Positions 51,666 through 60,701 of a stretch of 64,000 nucleotides of DNA are shown here, piece after piece. This stretch comes from an uncultured Collinsella sp. Lineage in GTDB: Bacteria; Actinomycetota; Coriobacteriia; Coriobacteriales; Coriobacteriaceae. A model generated the notes under the pieces. That model saw only the letters and a list, made by a program, of their open reading frames with translations, was not told where the DNA came from and made no database searches. The position numbers were made by a program, and so were the translations under genes. Positions within the stretch are counted from its first letter, which is position 1, and each line of letters opens with the position of its first letter. The stretch covers positions 1-64,000 of the forward strand of contig CAKTWW010000002.1 in assembly GCA_934630855.1 (NCBI GenBank), written 5' to 3'.

Positions 51666-52424
51666 ATGCTAATCGAGACCCTTTCGGTCTTTCCCGAGAT
51701 GTTTGAGCCCGTTATGTCTACGTCGATCTTGGGCCGTGCCCGCAAGGCCGGCCTTTTTGATTTTAAGGCGTATAACCTGCGCGACTGGACGCACGACCGC
51801 CATCGCACCGTCGATGACGAGCCGTACGGAGGCGGGCAGGGCATGCTCATGAAGGTCGAGCCTATTGCCGAGGCCATCGAGGCTATTAGCTCCGAGGGCC
51901 CCAAGCCCACCGTGGTGTTTTTTACCCCCTGTGGCGAGCCCTTTACGCAGCATGTGGCCGAGCGTCTGCTCAAAAGCGAGCGTCTGCTGTTTGTGTGCAG
52001 CCGCTACGAAGGCGTCGACGAGCGCGCGTATGCATATGCCGACGAGCGTCTGTCGATCGGCGACTACGTGCTTACGGGTGGCGAGCTACCCGCCATGGTC
52101 GTTGCCGATGCCGTCGTGCGCCTCATTCCCGGCGCCCTGGGCGACGAGATGAGCAACGTGGACGAGTCGTTCTCGACCGCCGAGGACGGAGGCCTGCTCG
52201 AGTACGCGCAGTACACGCGTCCTGCCGAGTTTAACGGTGAGGGCGTGCCTCCGGTGCTCGTGAGCGGCGACCACGCCAAGGTCGATGCTTGGCGTCGCAA
52301 GAACGCCATCGAGCGTACCTGTCGTTGGCGTCCCGATCTGATCGAGACGGCACGGCTCACGCCCGAGGAGCGCGCGTACGCTCAGGATATCCTTGACGCT
52401 TCGTATTCGCAGAGCGAGGAGTGA
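51666..52424 (+). CDS. trmD: tRNA (guanine-37-N1)-methyltransferase
   Basis: 252 residues. RTVDDEPYGGGQGMLMK is the catalytic loop; RYEGVDERA and LSIGDYVLTGGELPAMVVADAVVRL form the trefoil-knot SAM site; NVDESFS follows. It places m1G37 on tRNAs reading CNN and GGG-type codons to keep the frame. Its stop is touched by the lepB region. Confidence 0.96.
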   Translation: MLIETLSVFPEMFEPVMSTSILGRARKAGLFDFKAYNLRDWTHDRHRTVDDEPYGGGQGMLMKVEPIAEAIEAISSEGPKPTVVFFTPCGEPFTQHVAERLLKSERLLFVCSRYEGVDERAYAYADERLSIGDYVLTGGELPAMVVADAVVRLIPGALGDEMSNVDESFSTAEDGGLLEYAQYTRPAEFNGEGVPPVLVSGDHAKVDAWRRKNAIERTCRWRPDLIETARLTPEERAYAQDILDASYSQSEE

Positions 52425-52426
52425 GT

Positions 52427-52990
52427 ATGGTTTCATCGCAGCATTCCGCGCTGAGGAGCGCTTTTGAGTGGATCGCGGTCGTCGCAATCGCGCTCGCCGC
52501 CACTTTCCTGATCCGCACGTTTGTGATCGAGCCCTTTGTGGTGCCCACCGGCTCCATGGAGTCCACGATCGAGATTGGCGATCAGATTCTGGCGCAAAAG
52601 GTGACGCTTGAGCTTGGGCAGCCTGTCAGCCAAGGCGACATCGTGGTGTTCCACAACCCCGACGCCACGTCCGAGCATGATGTGCTGGTAAAGCGCGTTA
52701 TCGCCACGGCCGGCCAGACGGTTGACCTCCAGGATGGCAAGGTCGTTGTCGACGGTCAGACGCTCGACGAGGACTATACGACCGGCCAGAGCTGGCCGTT
52801 GTCTGTCCAGTCGCCCGGCGCCCAGGTGAGTTATCCCTACACCGTCCCCGACGATTGTGTGTGGGTGATGGGCGACAACCGCGAGAACTCAGCCGACTCC
52901 CGCTACTTTGGCCCGGTCGACCGCTCCGATCTGATTGCCGTGGCACTTGTGCGCTACTGGCCGCTCAACCGCATCGGCGCTATCGACTAA
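52427..52990 (+). CDS. lepB: Signal peptidase I
   Basis: 187 residues. One N-terminal membrane segment (about 10-30), then VPTGSMESTIEIGD with nucleophile Ser43, LVKRVIATAGQTV with general-base Lys89, and VMGDNRENSADSRYFGPV. It cleaves Sec/Tat signal peptides outside the membrane. ATG 52427 has GAGGAG 6 bases upstream; GTG 52421 overlaps the trmD stop and is less likely. Confidence 0.95.
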   Translation: MVSSQHSALRSAFEWIAVVAIALAATFLIRTFVIEPFVVPTGSMESTIEIGDQILAQKVTLELGQPVSQGDIVVFHNPDATSEHDVLVKRVIATAGQTVDLQDGKVVVDGQTLDEDYTTGQSWPLSVQSPGAQVSYPYTVPDDCVWVMGDNRENSADSRYFGPVDRSDLIAVALVRYWPLNRIGAID

Positions 52991-53049
52991 AAACCGCTAT
53001 AGTACAGTACCTAACCGTGTAATCGTTTCGACGAGGGGATATTAGAGGC

Positions 53050-53961
53050 ATGAACGCTTCACCGCTTTCCTTCCAAGACATCATCCTGCGCCTCCAGCAG
53101 TACTGGGGCGAGCAGGGCTGCGTCATTATGCAGCCCTATGACTCCGAGGTCGGTGCCGGTACCTTCCATACCGCGACCACGCTGCGCTCGCTCGGTCCCG
53201 CCGAGTGGCGCACCTGCTATGCGCAGCCCTGCCGCCGTCCTGCCGACGGCCGCTACGGCGAGAACCCCAACCGCATGCAGCACTACTATCAGTTCCAGGT
53301 GCTCATCAAGCCCTCGCCGGTCAATGCCCAGGAACTCTACCTGGGTTCGCTGGCCGCCATCGGCCTGGACCCCAACGACCATGACGTCCGCTTTGTCGAG
53401 GACGACTGGGAGAGCCCGACGCTCGGTGCTTGGGGCCTTGGCTGGGAGGTCTGGCTCAACGGCATGGAGGTCACGCAGTTCACGTACTTCCAGCAGGTGG
53501 GCGGCATCGAGGTCGACCCCGTGCCCGTCGAGATCACCTACGGCCTGGAGCGTATCGCCATGTACGCACAGGGCGTCAACTCGGTCTACGACCTGGTGTG
53601 GAGCTACCTGCCCGACGGTAAGCCCATGACCTACGGTGACGTGTTCCTGGAGAACGAGCGTGAGTTCAGCGCCTACAACTTTGAGGTCGCCAACGTCGAG
53701 ATGATGCGTCAGAAGTTTGACGACTACGAGGCCGAGTGCCACTCCTGCCTGGAGCGCAAGCTTCCGCTGCCGGCATATGACTGCGTCATGAAGTGCAGCC
53801 ATGCCTTCAACCTGCTCGATGCCCGCGGTGCGCTGTCCGCGGTCGAGCGCGCGAACTACATCCTGCGCGTCCGCGCCGTCGCCAAGGCGTGCTGCGAGGC
53901 CTACATGGCCGAGGTCGCCGGAATCAACGAGAATGCCGACCAGGAAGGCGAGGTGGCGTAA
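53050..53961 (+). CDS. glyQ: Glycyl-tRNA synthetase alpha subunit
   Basis: 303 residues. [40 protein letters not shown] and [24 protein letters not shown] are class II synthetase segments of the alpha subunit, which forms the aminoacyl-adenylate. An alpha2/beta2-type enzyme is used here. The leader is only about 60 bases, so no T-box can be present. The beta subunit starts 3 bases after the stop. Confidence 0.96.
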   Translation: MNASPLSFQDIILRLQQYWGEQGCVIMQPYDSEVGAGTFHTATTLRSLGPAEWRTCYAQPCRRPADGRYGENPNRMQHYYQFQVLIKPSPVNAQELYLGSLAAIGLDPNDHDVRFVEDDWESPTLGAWGLGWEVWLNGMEVTQFTYFQQVGGIEVDPVPVEITYGLERIAMYAQGVNSVYDLVWSYLPDGKPMTYGDVFLENEREFSAYNFEVANVEMMRQKFDDYEAECHSCLERKLPLPAYDCVMKCSHAFNLLDARGALSAVERANYILRVRAVAKACCEAYMAEVAGINENADQEGEVA

Positions 53962-53964
53962 GCC

Positions 53965-56061
53965 ATGGCAGATGCTAAGGATTTCCTGTTTGAGATCGGT
54001 ACGGAGGAAATGCCCTCTGCACCGCTGAACAATGCCGTCAAGCAGCTTGGCACCATGATCGCCAAGGGTCTTGACGAGGCCGGTCTGGCCCACGGCGAGG
54101 TCCGCGTGATCTCGAGCCCGCGTCGTCTTGCCGCGCTCGTTGCCGATGTCGCCACCGCGACCGATGAGGTTCACGAGGTCAAGCGTGGCCCCGCGGCCAA
54201 CATCGCCTTCGACGCCGACGGTAACGCCACCAAGGCCGCCCAGGGCTTTGCCCGCAAGTGCGGTGTGGCTGCCGAGGACCTGGTGCGTCGCGAGGACACC
54301 GACGGCCGCGAGTACGTCTTTGCCGAGAAGAACATCCCTTCTGCCCCGGCTACCCCGATCCTGACGGCCCTGTGCGAGAAGACCATCGCCGGCCTGCAGT
54401 GGCCCAACTACCGCTCTCAGCGCTGGGGCCACGAGCACGCCACGTTCGTACGTCCGGTCCGCTGGATCTGCTGTCTTCTGGGCGAGGGCGTCGTGCCCGT
54501 GTCGTTTGCCGACGTGACGAGCGGCAACACCACGCGCGGCCATCGCGTCCTGGGCCCCGGTGACCACGTGGTCGCCAACCCCGCCGTCTACGAGCAGGTG
54601 CTCGAGGACGCCGGCGTGCTTTCCGCCGAGCGCCGGCGCGAGGCCATCCTCGCCGGCATCGCCGAGGTCGAGGCTGCCCGTCCCGGTTACCACGTCGACA
54701 CGCCCAAGAAGGTCTTCGAGGAGGTCATCAACCTCTGCGAGTGGCCGACGGTCCTCGTCGGTACCTTCGACGAGGAGTTCCTCAAGGTCCCGCACGAGAT
54801 TATCTGCGAGTCCATGCTCACCAACCAGCGCTACTTCCCGATCTATGACGGTGAGGGCAAGCTGACGCGTGAGTTCGTGATCGTGTCCAACAGCAAGCCC
54901 GAGAACGCCGAGCGCGTGATTGATGGTAACGAGCGCGTCGTGCGCGCCCGCCTGGACGACGCCAAGTTCTTCTACGAGGAGGATCTGAAGATCTCCCTCG
55001 ACGAGTTCCGTGAGCGTCTGGCCAAGGTCGCCTTCCAGGAGAAGCTCGGCAGCGTGCTCGCCAAGTCCGAGCGCATTGAGCAGCTCGCGCTTGCCATTGC
55101 CCGCGAGGCCCATCTCGGTGCTCACCTGGCCGCCGATGCCGGCCGCGCCGCGCACCTGTGCAAGGCCGACCTGGTTTCCAACGCCGTCGTCGAGTTCACG
55201 AGCCAGCAGGGCGTGATGGGCGGTTACTACGCCGCCGCGATGGGGGAGAACGATGAGGTCGCCCACGCCATTCGCGATCACTATCGCCCCCGCTTTGCCG
55301 GCGATGAGCTGCCCGAGGGCACCGCTGGCTGCATCGTGGCCTGCGCCGACAAGCTCGATACCATCGCCGGTATCTTTGCCATTGGCGAGCCCCCGACCGG
55401 CTCTTCCGACCCGTACGCGCTGCGCCGCGCCGCCATCGGCATCATCAACATCCTGCGCGATCGTCTGCCGATCGACCCCACGTCGCTCATCGACTTTGCC
55501 CTTGAGCTCTATACCGAGCAGAGCATTGCCTTTGACGCCGCCGAGGTCGCCCAGCAGGTCCGCGACTTCTTCCACGGCCGTCTGGTGAGCATGGCTCGTG
55601 ACGAGAAGATCCCGGCCGATACCGTTGCCGCCGTCTCTGCGGTGCACATCATCGCGCCGTCGGTCTTCTTCGCCCGCTGCGCCGCGCTCGACGAGGCCCG
55701 CAAGAACGATGCCGAGACCTTCGACAACCTGGCGACCGCCTATGCCCGTGCCGCGCATATCTCCAAGCCCGAGCTGGGCGCGGAGTACGATCGCAGCCTG
55801 ATGGGCGAGGTCGAGCTTGCTCTCGCCGACGCCTCCGAGGCCGCTCAGGCCGCCGTCGACGCCGCTCTCGCTGCCGAGGATTACCCGGCCGCGTTTGCCG
55901 CCCTGGCAGCCCTGCGCGCGCCCATTGACCGTTTCTTCGACGAGGTCATGGTCATGGACAAGGACGAGCAGCTCCGCGATAATCGCCTTAAGCTGCTCAA
56001 CCGCTTCGAGGCCGTTTTCTCCGGCATCGCCAACATCGGTGAGCTTGCCCGCAAAAAGTAA
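53965..56061 (+). CDS. glyS: Glycyl-tRNA synthetase beta subunit
   Basis: 698 residues. FLFEIGTEEMPSAPLNNAVKQL is the B3/4-like N-terminus; SMLTNQRYFPIYDGEGKL and NVFREDDLK-like FYEEDLKISLDEF are conserved. An HD-like domain (about 370-500) and a C-terminal anticodon-binding domain (FDEVMVMDKDEQLRDNRLKLL) follow. It recognises tRNA-Gly and works with the alpha subunit. Confidence 0.96.
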   Translation: MADAKDFLFEIGTEEMPSAPLNNAVKQLGTMIAKGLDEAGLAHGEVRVISSPRRLAALVADVATATDEVHEVKRGPAANIAFDADGNATKAAQGFARKCGVAAEDLVRREDTDGREYVFAEKNIPSAPATPILTALCEKTIAGLQWPNYRSQRWGHEHATFVRPVRWICCLLGEGVVPVSFADVTSGNTTRGHRVLGPGDHVVANPAVYEQVLEDAGVLSAERRREAILAGIAEVEAARPGYHVDTPKKVFEEVINLCEWPTVLVGTFDEEFLKVPHEIICESMLTNQRYFPIYDGEGKLTREFVIVSNSKPENAERVIDGNERVVRARLDDAKFFYEEDLKISLDEFRERLAKVAFQEKLGSVLAKSERIEQLALAIAREAHLGAHLAADAGRAAHLCKADLVSNAVVEFTSQQGVMGGYYAAAMGENDEVAHAIRDHYRPRFAGDELPEGTAGCIVACADKLDTIAGIFAIGEPPTGSSDPYALRRAAIGIINILRDRLPIDPTSLIDFALELYTEQSIAFDAAEVAQQVRDFFHGRLVSMARDEKIPADTVAAVSAVHIIAPSVFFARCAALDEARKNDAETFDNLATAYARAAHISKPELGAEYDRSLMGEVELALADASEAAQAAVDAALAAEDYPAAFAALAALRAPIDRFFDEVMVMDKDEQLRDNRLKLLNRFEAVFSGIANIGELARKK

Positions 56062-56095
56062 GCTAGCCTGCGCGTAAGCGCAAAAGGAGCCCCGC

Positions 56096-56974
56096 ATGGA
56101 TTGCCCGGTCACCGCTCGTCCCACCGTCATCGTTATCTCCGACTCGCTCGGAGATACCGCTTGCGAGGTGGTGCTTGCGGCGTCCGGGCAATTTGATGAA
56201 GGGGCTTTTCGTGTATTGCGCCTGCCCAAGGTGACATCGGTGGAACAGGTCGAGGCGTTTGTCGGTCCGCGCGTGGATGCCGACCATCGCGATATCGCCG
56301 TGTTCCACACGATCGTCGACCCGGCGCTTCGTGCCCGCGTGCTCGACTACTTGGGTATGCTGCATATCCGTTCGGTCGACTTGATCGGGCCGACGCTTGC
56401 CGTGCTGTCGTCGCTTATCGGTGTTGCGCCCAAGGGCGTGGCCGGCGTGATCCACAAGACTGATGATCGCTACTTCCATCGTATCGAGGCCATGGAGTAC
56501 TTTGTCGAGCACGATGACGGGCGCGGCTGCGATGACCTGTCGGGCGCCGATATCGTGCTGTTGGGTGTTTCGCGCACGTCCAAGACGCCCTTGTCGATGT
56601 ATCTGGCCTATCATGGCTACAAGGTCGCTAACGTTCCGCTGGCACACGGCATGGAGCCGCCCAAGTCGATTTACGAGGTCGACCCGATGCGTCTGTTCGG
56701 TTTGATTTCGACCGTTGACGTGATTTCCGAGATTCGCGATAGCCGCCTGGGCGATGACTACGCCCGCGCCGTTGCCGGTTCCTACGCCGAGCCCGAAAAC
56801 GTACGTAGCGAACTCGAGGAAGCCCGTGCGCTCATGAAGCGTCTGGGCTGTTTTGTGGTGCGCACCGACGGCAAGGCAATCGAGGAGAGCGCGTCCGAGA
56901 TTATCGCTCATCTGGAGGAGATCCAAGAAGCAAGAGCCCGTCGAGCCGCCGCGCCCAACAGCAGTAATCACTGA
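56096..56974 (+). CDS. Pyruvate,phosphate dikinase regulatory protein
   Basis: 292 residues, DUF299 family. VIVISDSLGDTACEVV starts the protein; VLLGVSRTSKTPLSMYLA is the P-loop that binds ADP, and VANVPLAHGMEPP follows. PDRP inactivates PPDK by ADP-dependent phosphorylation of a Thr next to the catalytic His and reactivates it by phosphorolysis. The target, ppdK, is the next gene, which makes the assignment firm; the related PEP synthase regulator is less likely in this context. Confidence 0.93.
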   Translation: MDCPVTARPTVIVISDSLGDTACEVVLAASGQFDEGAFRVLRLPKVTSVEQVEAFVGPRVDADHRDIAVFHTIVDPALRARVLDYLGMLHIRSVDLIGPTLAVLSSLIGVAPKGVAGVIHKTDDRYFHRIEAMEYFVEHDDGRGCDDLSGADIVLLGVSRTSKTPLSMYLAYHGYKVANVPLAHGMEPPKSIYEVDPMRLFGLISTVDVISEIRDSRLGDDYARAVAGSYAEPENVRSELEEARALMKRLGCFVVRTDGKAIEESASEIIAHLEEIQEARARRAAAPNSSNH

Positions 56975-57305
56975 GCAGTCAATTTGGGACAAATACTTCT
57001 GATAGATTTTTCCTACCTGGCAATTGAGCATTTTCGCAACGTTCAATATCATATTTTATTGGCCTATTTGCTAAAGCGTTTTAGCAGTTTATACCGCTTT
57101 TGACCTGCACTTACGTTGTAGTGGTATCTTCATAAGGTAACCACCTTTACCTACCGTTTACCGCCAGTTTTAGCACGTTTACCAAACCGCGCATCCTCTG
57201 CTTAAGCTTGCCCAAAACCCGCCGTATAGTTCCCTCACGGCCTGCATCCGGCGGGTCGATTCGTTACCACGGTCGTGTGTGCGAACACATGGAAGGGGAT
57301 GTATC
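56975..57305. promoter_or_regulatory. ppdK upstream region with repeat copy and phased TTTACC sites
   Basis: No gene in 331 AT-rich bases. At 56983-57013 lies a second TTTGGGACAAA repeat copy. TTTACC occurs at 57146, 57157 and 57178 on the same strand, spaced 11 and 21 bases (one and two helical turns). The first copy also forms an inverted repeat with AGGTAA at 57135-57140. A TATAGT -10-like box (57225-57230) with a poor -35 (TTAAGC, 57202) is downstream, compatible with activator-dependent transcription of ppdK. The regulator is unknown. Confidence 0.5.
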
Positions 57306-60056
57306 GTGAGCGATTGCAAGAGGGTTTACCGTTTTGGCACCGATGCCCAGGGCACTTGCGTTACCGAGGGCGATAAGTCCATGAACTTCGTCCTTGGCGG
57401 CAAGGGCGCGAACCTTGCCGAGATGAGCCGTATCGGCCTGCCGGTTCCCGGCGGCTTTACCATTACCTGCCAGACCTGCGTCGAGTACTCTGGTGCCGGC
57501 AATGTTTGGCCTACCGGCGCGCTTGACGAGCTTCTTGCCGCCGAGGCCGACCTCGAGGCCCGCTGCGGCAAGAAGCTCGGCGACGCCAGCGATCCGCTGC
57601 TCGTATCGGTACGCTCGGGCGCTCCGTTCTCCATGCCCGGCATGATGGATACGGTCCTCAACCTGGGCCTCAACGACGATTCCGTCCAGGGCCTCATCGC
57701 CCAGACGCAAAACCCGCGCTTTGCCTGGGACAGCTATCGCCGCTTTATCCAGATGTTCTCAAACGTCGTCATGGGCGTTGACGCCGACCTGTTCGAGAAT
57801 GCCCTGACTCAGGCCCGTCTGGTTGCCGGCGTCCGCGTCGACTCCGAGCTTTCGGCCGAGGACCTGCAGGAGCTCGTCGAGACCTTCAAGGGCATCTTCT
57901 CCGAAAACGTCGAGGCCGCCCTGTACCCCGAGCTCGAGGTCGTCGATGGTAAGCCCGTCTTCCCGCACGATCCGGAGCTCCAGCTGCGCCTTGCCATCCA
58001 GGCCGTCTTTGGCAGCTGGATGAACGAGCGCGCTTGCATCTACCGCAAGCAGCACGGCATTTCCGATGATCTGGGCACTGCCGTCAACGTCCAGGCCATG
58101 GCATTTGGCAACAAGGGTGAGACTTCCGCGACCGGCGTCGCCTTCACCCGCAACCCCGCCGATGGCACCAAGGAGTTCTACGGCGACTTTCTGGTCAACG
58201 CCCAGGGCGAGGACGTCGTTGCCGGCATCCGCAACACCGAGCCCATCTCCGACCTCAAGACCACCCCGGGCCTCGAGTCCGCAGGCGAGGAGCTCGAGCG
58301 CGTGTTCCTGACGCTCGAGGACCACTATCGCGACATGTGCGACATCGAGTTCACCATCGAGCAGGGTAAGCTCTGGATGCTCCAGACCCGCGTGGGCAAG
58401 CGTACCGCCACCGCCGCTTTGCGCATCGCCATCGAGATGGTCGAGGAGGGCCTCATCACCCGCGAGGAGGCCGTGAGCCGCATCGACCCCGCACAGCTCG
58501 ATCAGCTCCTGCACCCGCAGTTCGACTCCTCCAAGAAGTACGAGGCGCTCGCGCGCGGCCTTAACGCCAGCCCCGGTGCCGCCGTGGGTGAGGTCGTGTT
58601 CTCGAGCGATGACGCCGTTGCGCGTGCGAACGAGGGCCACAAGGTCATCCTGGTCCGCTGGGAAACCAACCCCGACGACCTGAAGGGCATGGTTGCCGCC
58701 GAGGGCATCCTGACCAGCCACGGCGGCAAGACGAGCCACGCCGCCGTTATCGCGCGCGGCATGGGTACGCCCTGCGTCTGCGGTGTCGAGCGCTTCCATA
58801 TCGACGCCGCCGAGAAGGTCGTGCGCATCGAGGGCAGCGATCGCGTGCTGCACGAGGGCGACGTCATCTCCATCGACGGCACCCAGGGCATCGTCGTCGA
58901 CGGTGCGGTCGATCTGGTTTCCGCCGAGCTCACCGGCGACCTGGACACTATCCTGTCCTGGGCCGATGAGATCCGTCTGGATGAGACCTGCGGCCACGCC
59001 AACCACGTGCGCGTCAACGCCGACAACCCCGAGGATGCCGAGCTCGCGCTTGAGTTTGGCGCCGAGGCCATCGGCCTGTGCCGCACCGAGCATATGTTCC
59101 TGGGCGATCGCAAGAACATCATCCAGAGCTTCATCCTCTCCGATGACGAGGCCGTGAAGCAGCAGGCGCTGGCCGATCTGCTCAAGGTCCAGACCGAGGA
59201 CTTCCTGGCCATGTTCAAGACCATGACCGGCCGCGACGTGGTCGTTCGCCTGATCGACCCGCCGTTGCATGAGTTCCTGGACGATCCCCGCGAGCTCGAG
59301 GTCGCCATCACCAAGAAGGAGGCCGCTGGCGCTCCCGAGGAGGAACTCGCCGCTCTGCGCGCCCGCCTGCGTCGTATCGACGGCATGGTCGAGTCGAACC
59401 CCATGCTCGGCCTGCGCGGCGTGCGCCTGTCCGTCGTCTTCGGCGACCTGCCGCTCATGCAGGTTCGCGCCGTTGCCACGGCCGCTGCGCGCCTCATGAA
59501 GGAAGGCATCGACCCGCGTCCTGAGATCATGGTCCCGCTCGTCTCTATCACGGCTGAGCATGTCCAGACCCGCGAGGTCATCGAGCGCGTGATCGCCGAC
59601 GTTTCCGCCGAGGAGGGCGTTGAGCTCAATATTCCCGTGGGCACCATGCTCGAGCTGCCACGCGCCTGTATGGTTGCCGACGAGATTGCCCATCATGCCG
59701 ACTTCTTCTGCTTTGGCACCAACGACCTCACCCAGACGACCTTCGGCTTCTCCCGCGACGATGCCGAGGCCAAGTTCATTCCGCTGTACCTGCACAAGAA
59801 GATCCTGAAGGAGAACCCCTTCGAGACCATCGACACGGCGGTGCTCGAGCTGGTGCGCATGGCTGTCGAGAAGGTTCGCGCCACCAACCCCGGTATGCAC
59901 TTTGGCGTGTGCGGCGAGCACGGCGGCGATCCCAAGTCCATCAAGGGCCTGTTTAACGTCGCCGACGTGGACTACGTGTCCTGCTCGCCCTACCGCGTGC
60001 CGCTCGCGCGTCTTGCTGCCGCCCAGGCCAAGCTCGAGGCCAAGCGCAACGCCTAA
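57306..60056 (+). CDS. ppdK: Pyruvate, phosphate dikinase
   Basis: 916 residues. The N-terminal ATP-grasp region has GGKGANLAEMSRIGLPVPGG and VRSGAPFSMPGMMDT. The swivelling domain carries GGKTSHAAVIARGMGTP with phospho-His478 and Thr476, the residue targeted by the regulatory protein. The PEP barrel has IGLCRTEHMF and CGEHGGDP, and ends near CSPYRVPLAR with the catalytic Cys. It interconverts PEP and pyruvate using ATP/Pi and AMP/PPi, useful in PPi-based fermentation. GTG start after GGAAGGGG. Confidence 0.97.
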   Translation: MSDCKRVYRFGTDAQGTCVTEGDKSMNFVLGGKGANLAEMSRIGLPVPGGFTITCQTCVEYSGAGNVWPTGALDELLAAEADLEARCGKKLGDASDPLLVSVRSGAPFSMPGMMDTVLNLGLNDDSVQGLIAQTQNPRFAWDSYRRFIQMFSNVVMGVDADLFENALTQARLVAGVRVDSELSAEDLQELVETFKGIFSENVEAALYPELEVVDGKPVFPHDPELQLRLAIQAVFGSWMNERACIYRKQHGISDDLGTAVNVQAMAFGNKGETSATGVAFTRNPADGTKEFYGDFLVNAQGEDVVAGIRNTEPISDLKTTPGLESAGEELERVFLTLEDHYRDMCDIEFTIEQGKLWMLQTRVGKRTATAALRIAIEMVEEGLITREEAVSRIDPAQLDQLLHPQFDSSKKYEALARGLNASPGAAVGEVVFSSDDAVARANEGHKVILVRWETNPDDLKGMVAAEGILTSHGGKTSHAAVIARGMGTPCVCGVERFHIDAAEKVVRIEGSDRVLHEGDVISIDGTQGIVVDGAVDLVSAELTGDLDTILSWADEIRLDETCGHANHVRVNADNPEDAELALEFGAEAIGLCRTEHMFLGDRKNIIQSFILSDDEAVKQQALADLLKVQTEDFLAMFKTMTGRDVVVRLIDPPLHEFLDDPRELEVAITKKEAAGAPEEELAALRARLRRIDGMVESNPMLGLRGVRLSVVFGDLPLMQVRAVATAAARLMKEGIDPRPEIMVPLVSITAEHVQTREVIERVIADVSAEEGVELNIPVGTMLELPRACMVADEIAHHADFFCFGTNDLTQTTFGFSRDDAEAKFIPLYLHKKILKENPFETIDTAVLELVRMAVEKVRATNPGMHFGVCGEHGGDPKSIKGLFNVADVDYVSCSPYRVPLARLAAAQAKLEAKRNA

Positions 60057-60096
60057 AGCGACGTTGCTCCTGCGTCTAACGTAGCCCCCCTTCATG

Positions 60097-60128
60097 CCGC
60101 CCGTCTCATTCGTGAGGCGGGCGGTTGT
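60097..60128 (+). terminator. Terminator of ppdK
   Basis: CCGCCCGTCTCA and TGAGGCGGGCGG pair around a TTCG tetraloop with one G-U pair, followed by TTGT. The T-tract is short. Confidence 0.75.
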
Positions 60129-60170
60129 CATGTGCGGGTTTTGTCTTTTTGTCTGCGCAAAAAATAGTTC

Positions 60171-60198
60171 TTGCAGCGCAAACCTGCGCGTGTATACT
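60171..60198 (+). promoter_or_regulatory. Promoter of rplS
   Basis: TTGCAG (60171-60176) and TATACT (60193-60198) with a 16-base spacer lie in the gap after the ppdK terminator. Confidence 0.6.
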
Positions 60199-60219
60199 CG
60201 AATGCGTTTGTTCAACTAC

Positions 60220-60243
60220 GTGCCGGCCAAGGTGGTACGGCAC
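60220..60243 (+). promoter_or_regulatory. Leader hairpin before rplS
   Basis: GTGCCG and CGGCAC form a 6-bp stem whose loop contains GCC and GGT that could pair further. It lies in the rplS leader 24 bases before the start and could be an autoregulatory L19 leader; similarity to the Firmicutes L19 leader was not tested. Confidence 0.35.
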
Positions 60244-60267
60244 CTCTAGAAGAGTAAGGAATTGCAC

Positions 60268-60609
60268 ATGGATTACATCCGCGCAATCGAGCGCCAGCAG
60301 ATCCGCGAGGACATCCCGCAGGTTCGCGTCGGCGACAACGTCAAGGTCCACTACCGCATTAAGGAAGGCGACCGCGAGCGCATCCAGGTCTTCCAGGGCG
60401 ACGTCATCCGCATGGCTGGTGCCGGTTCCCGCGAGACCTTCACCGTCCGCAAGATCTCCTTCGGTGTCGGTGTCGAGCGTACCTTCCCGCTTCACAGCCC
60501 CAAGATCGGCAAGCTCGAGGTTGTCCGTCATGGTCGCGTCCGTCGCGCCAAGCTGTACTACCTCCGCGACAAGGTGGGCAAGGCTGCTCGTATTCCCGAG
60601 AAGCGCTAA
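60268..60609 (+). CDS. rplS: Ribosomal protein bL19
   Basis: 113 residues. [34 protein letters not shown] and [15 protein letters not shown] are the family signature. ATG 60268 follows AAGGA at good spacing; a TTG two codons earlier is less likely. It contacts the 30S subunit at a bridge. Confidence 0.97.
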   Translation: MDYIRAIERQQIREDIPQVRVGDNVKVHYRIKEGDRERIQVFQGDVIRMAGAGSRETFTVRKISFGVGVERTFPLHSPKIGKLEVVRHGRVRRAKLYYLRDKVGKAARIPEKR

Positions 60610-60643
60610 GACGATCGCAGCGTCTGTCCGCTCATTTGGACAA

Positions 60644-60672
60644 AAGGGTCACCTTCGGGTGGCCCTTCTTTT
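60644..60672 (+). terminator. Terminator of rplS
   Basis: AAGGGTCACC and GGTGGCCCTT pair around a TTCG tetraloop, followed by CTTTTT. It separates rplS from rnhB. Confidence 0.85.
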
Positions 60673-60701
60673 TACTGATTCGCATGCAAGGAGGCCCCGG
60701 T

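Noticed and set aside
52991-53049. T-box riboswitch before glyQ
   Set aside because: The gap is only about 60 bases, too short for a T-box, and no specifier or antiterminator sequence is visible.
53059-56310. A 1083-codon open frame antisense to glyQS
   Set aside because: Long antisense frames arise easily in high-GC DNA. The opposite strand encodes well-recognised glyQ and glyS with ribosome sites, and the antisense translation shows no known domain.
57759-60215. An 818-codon antisense frame over ppdK
   Set aside because: Same composition effect; the sense strand is unambiguous PPDK.
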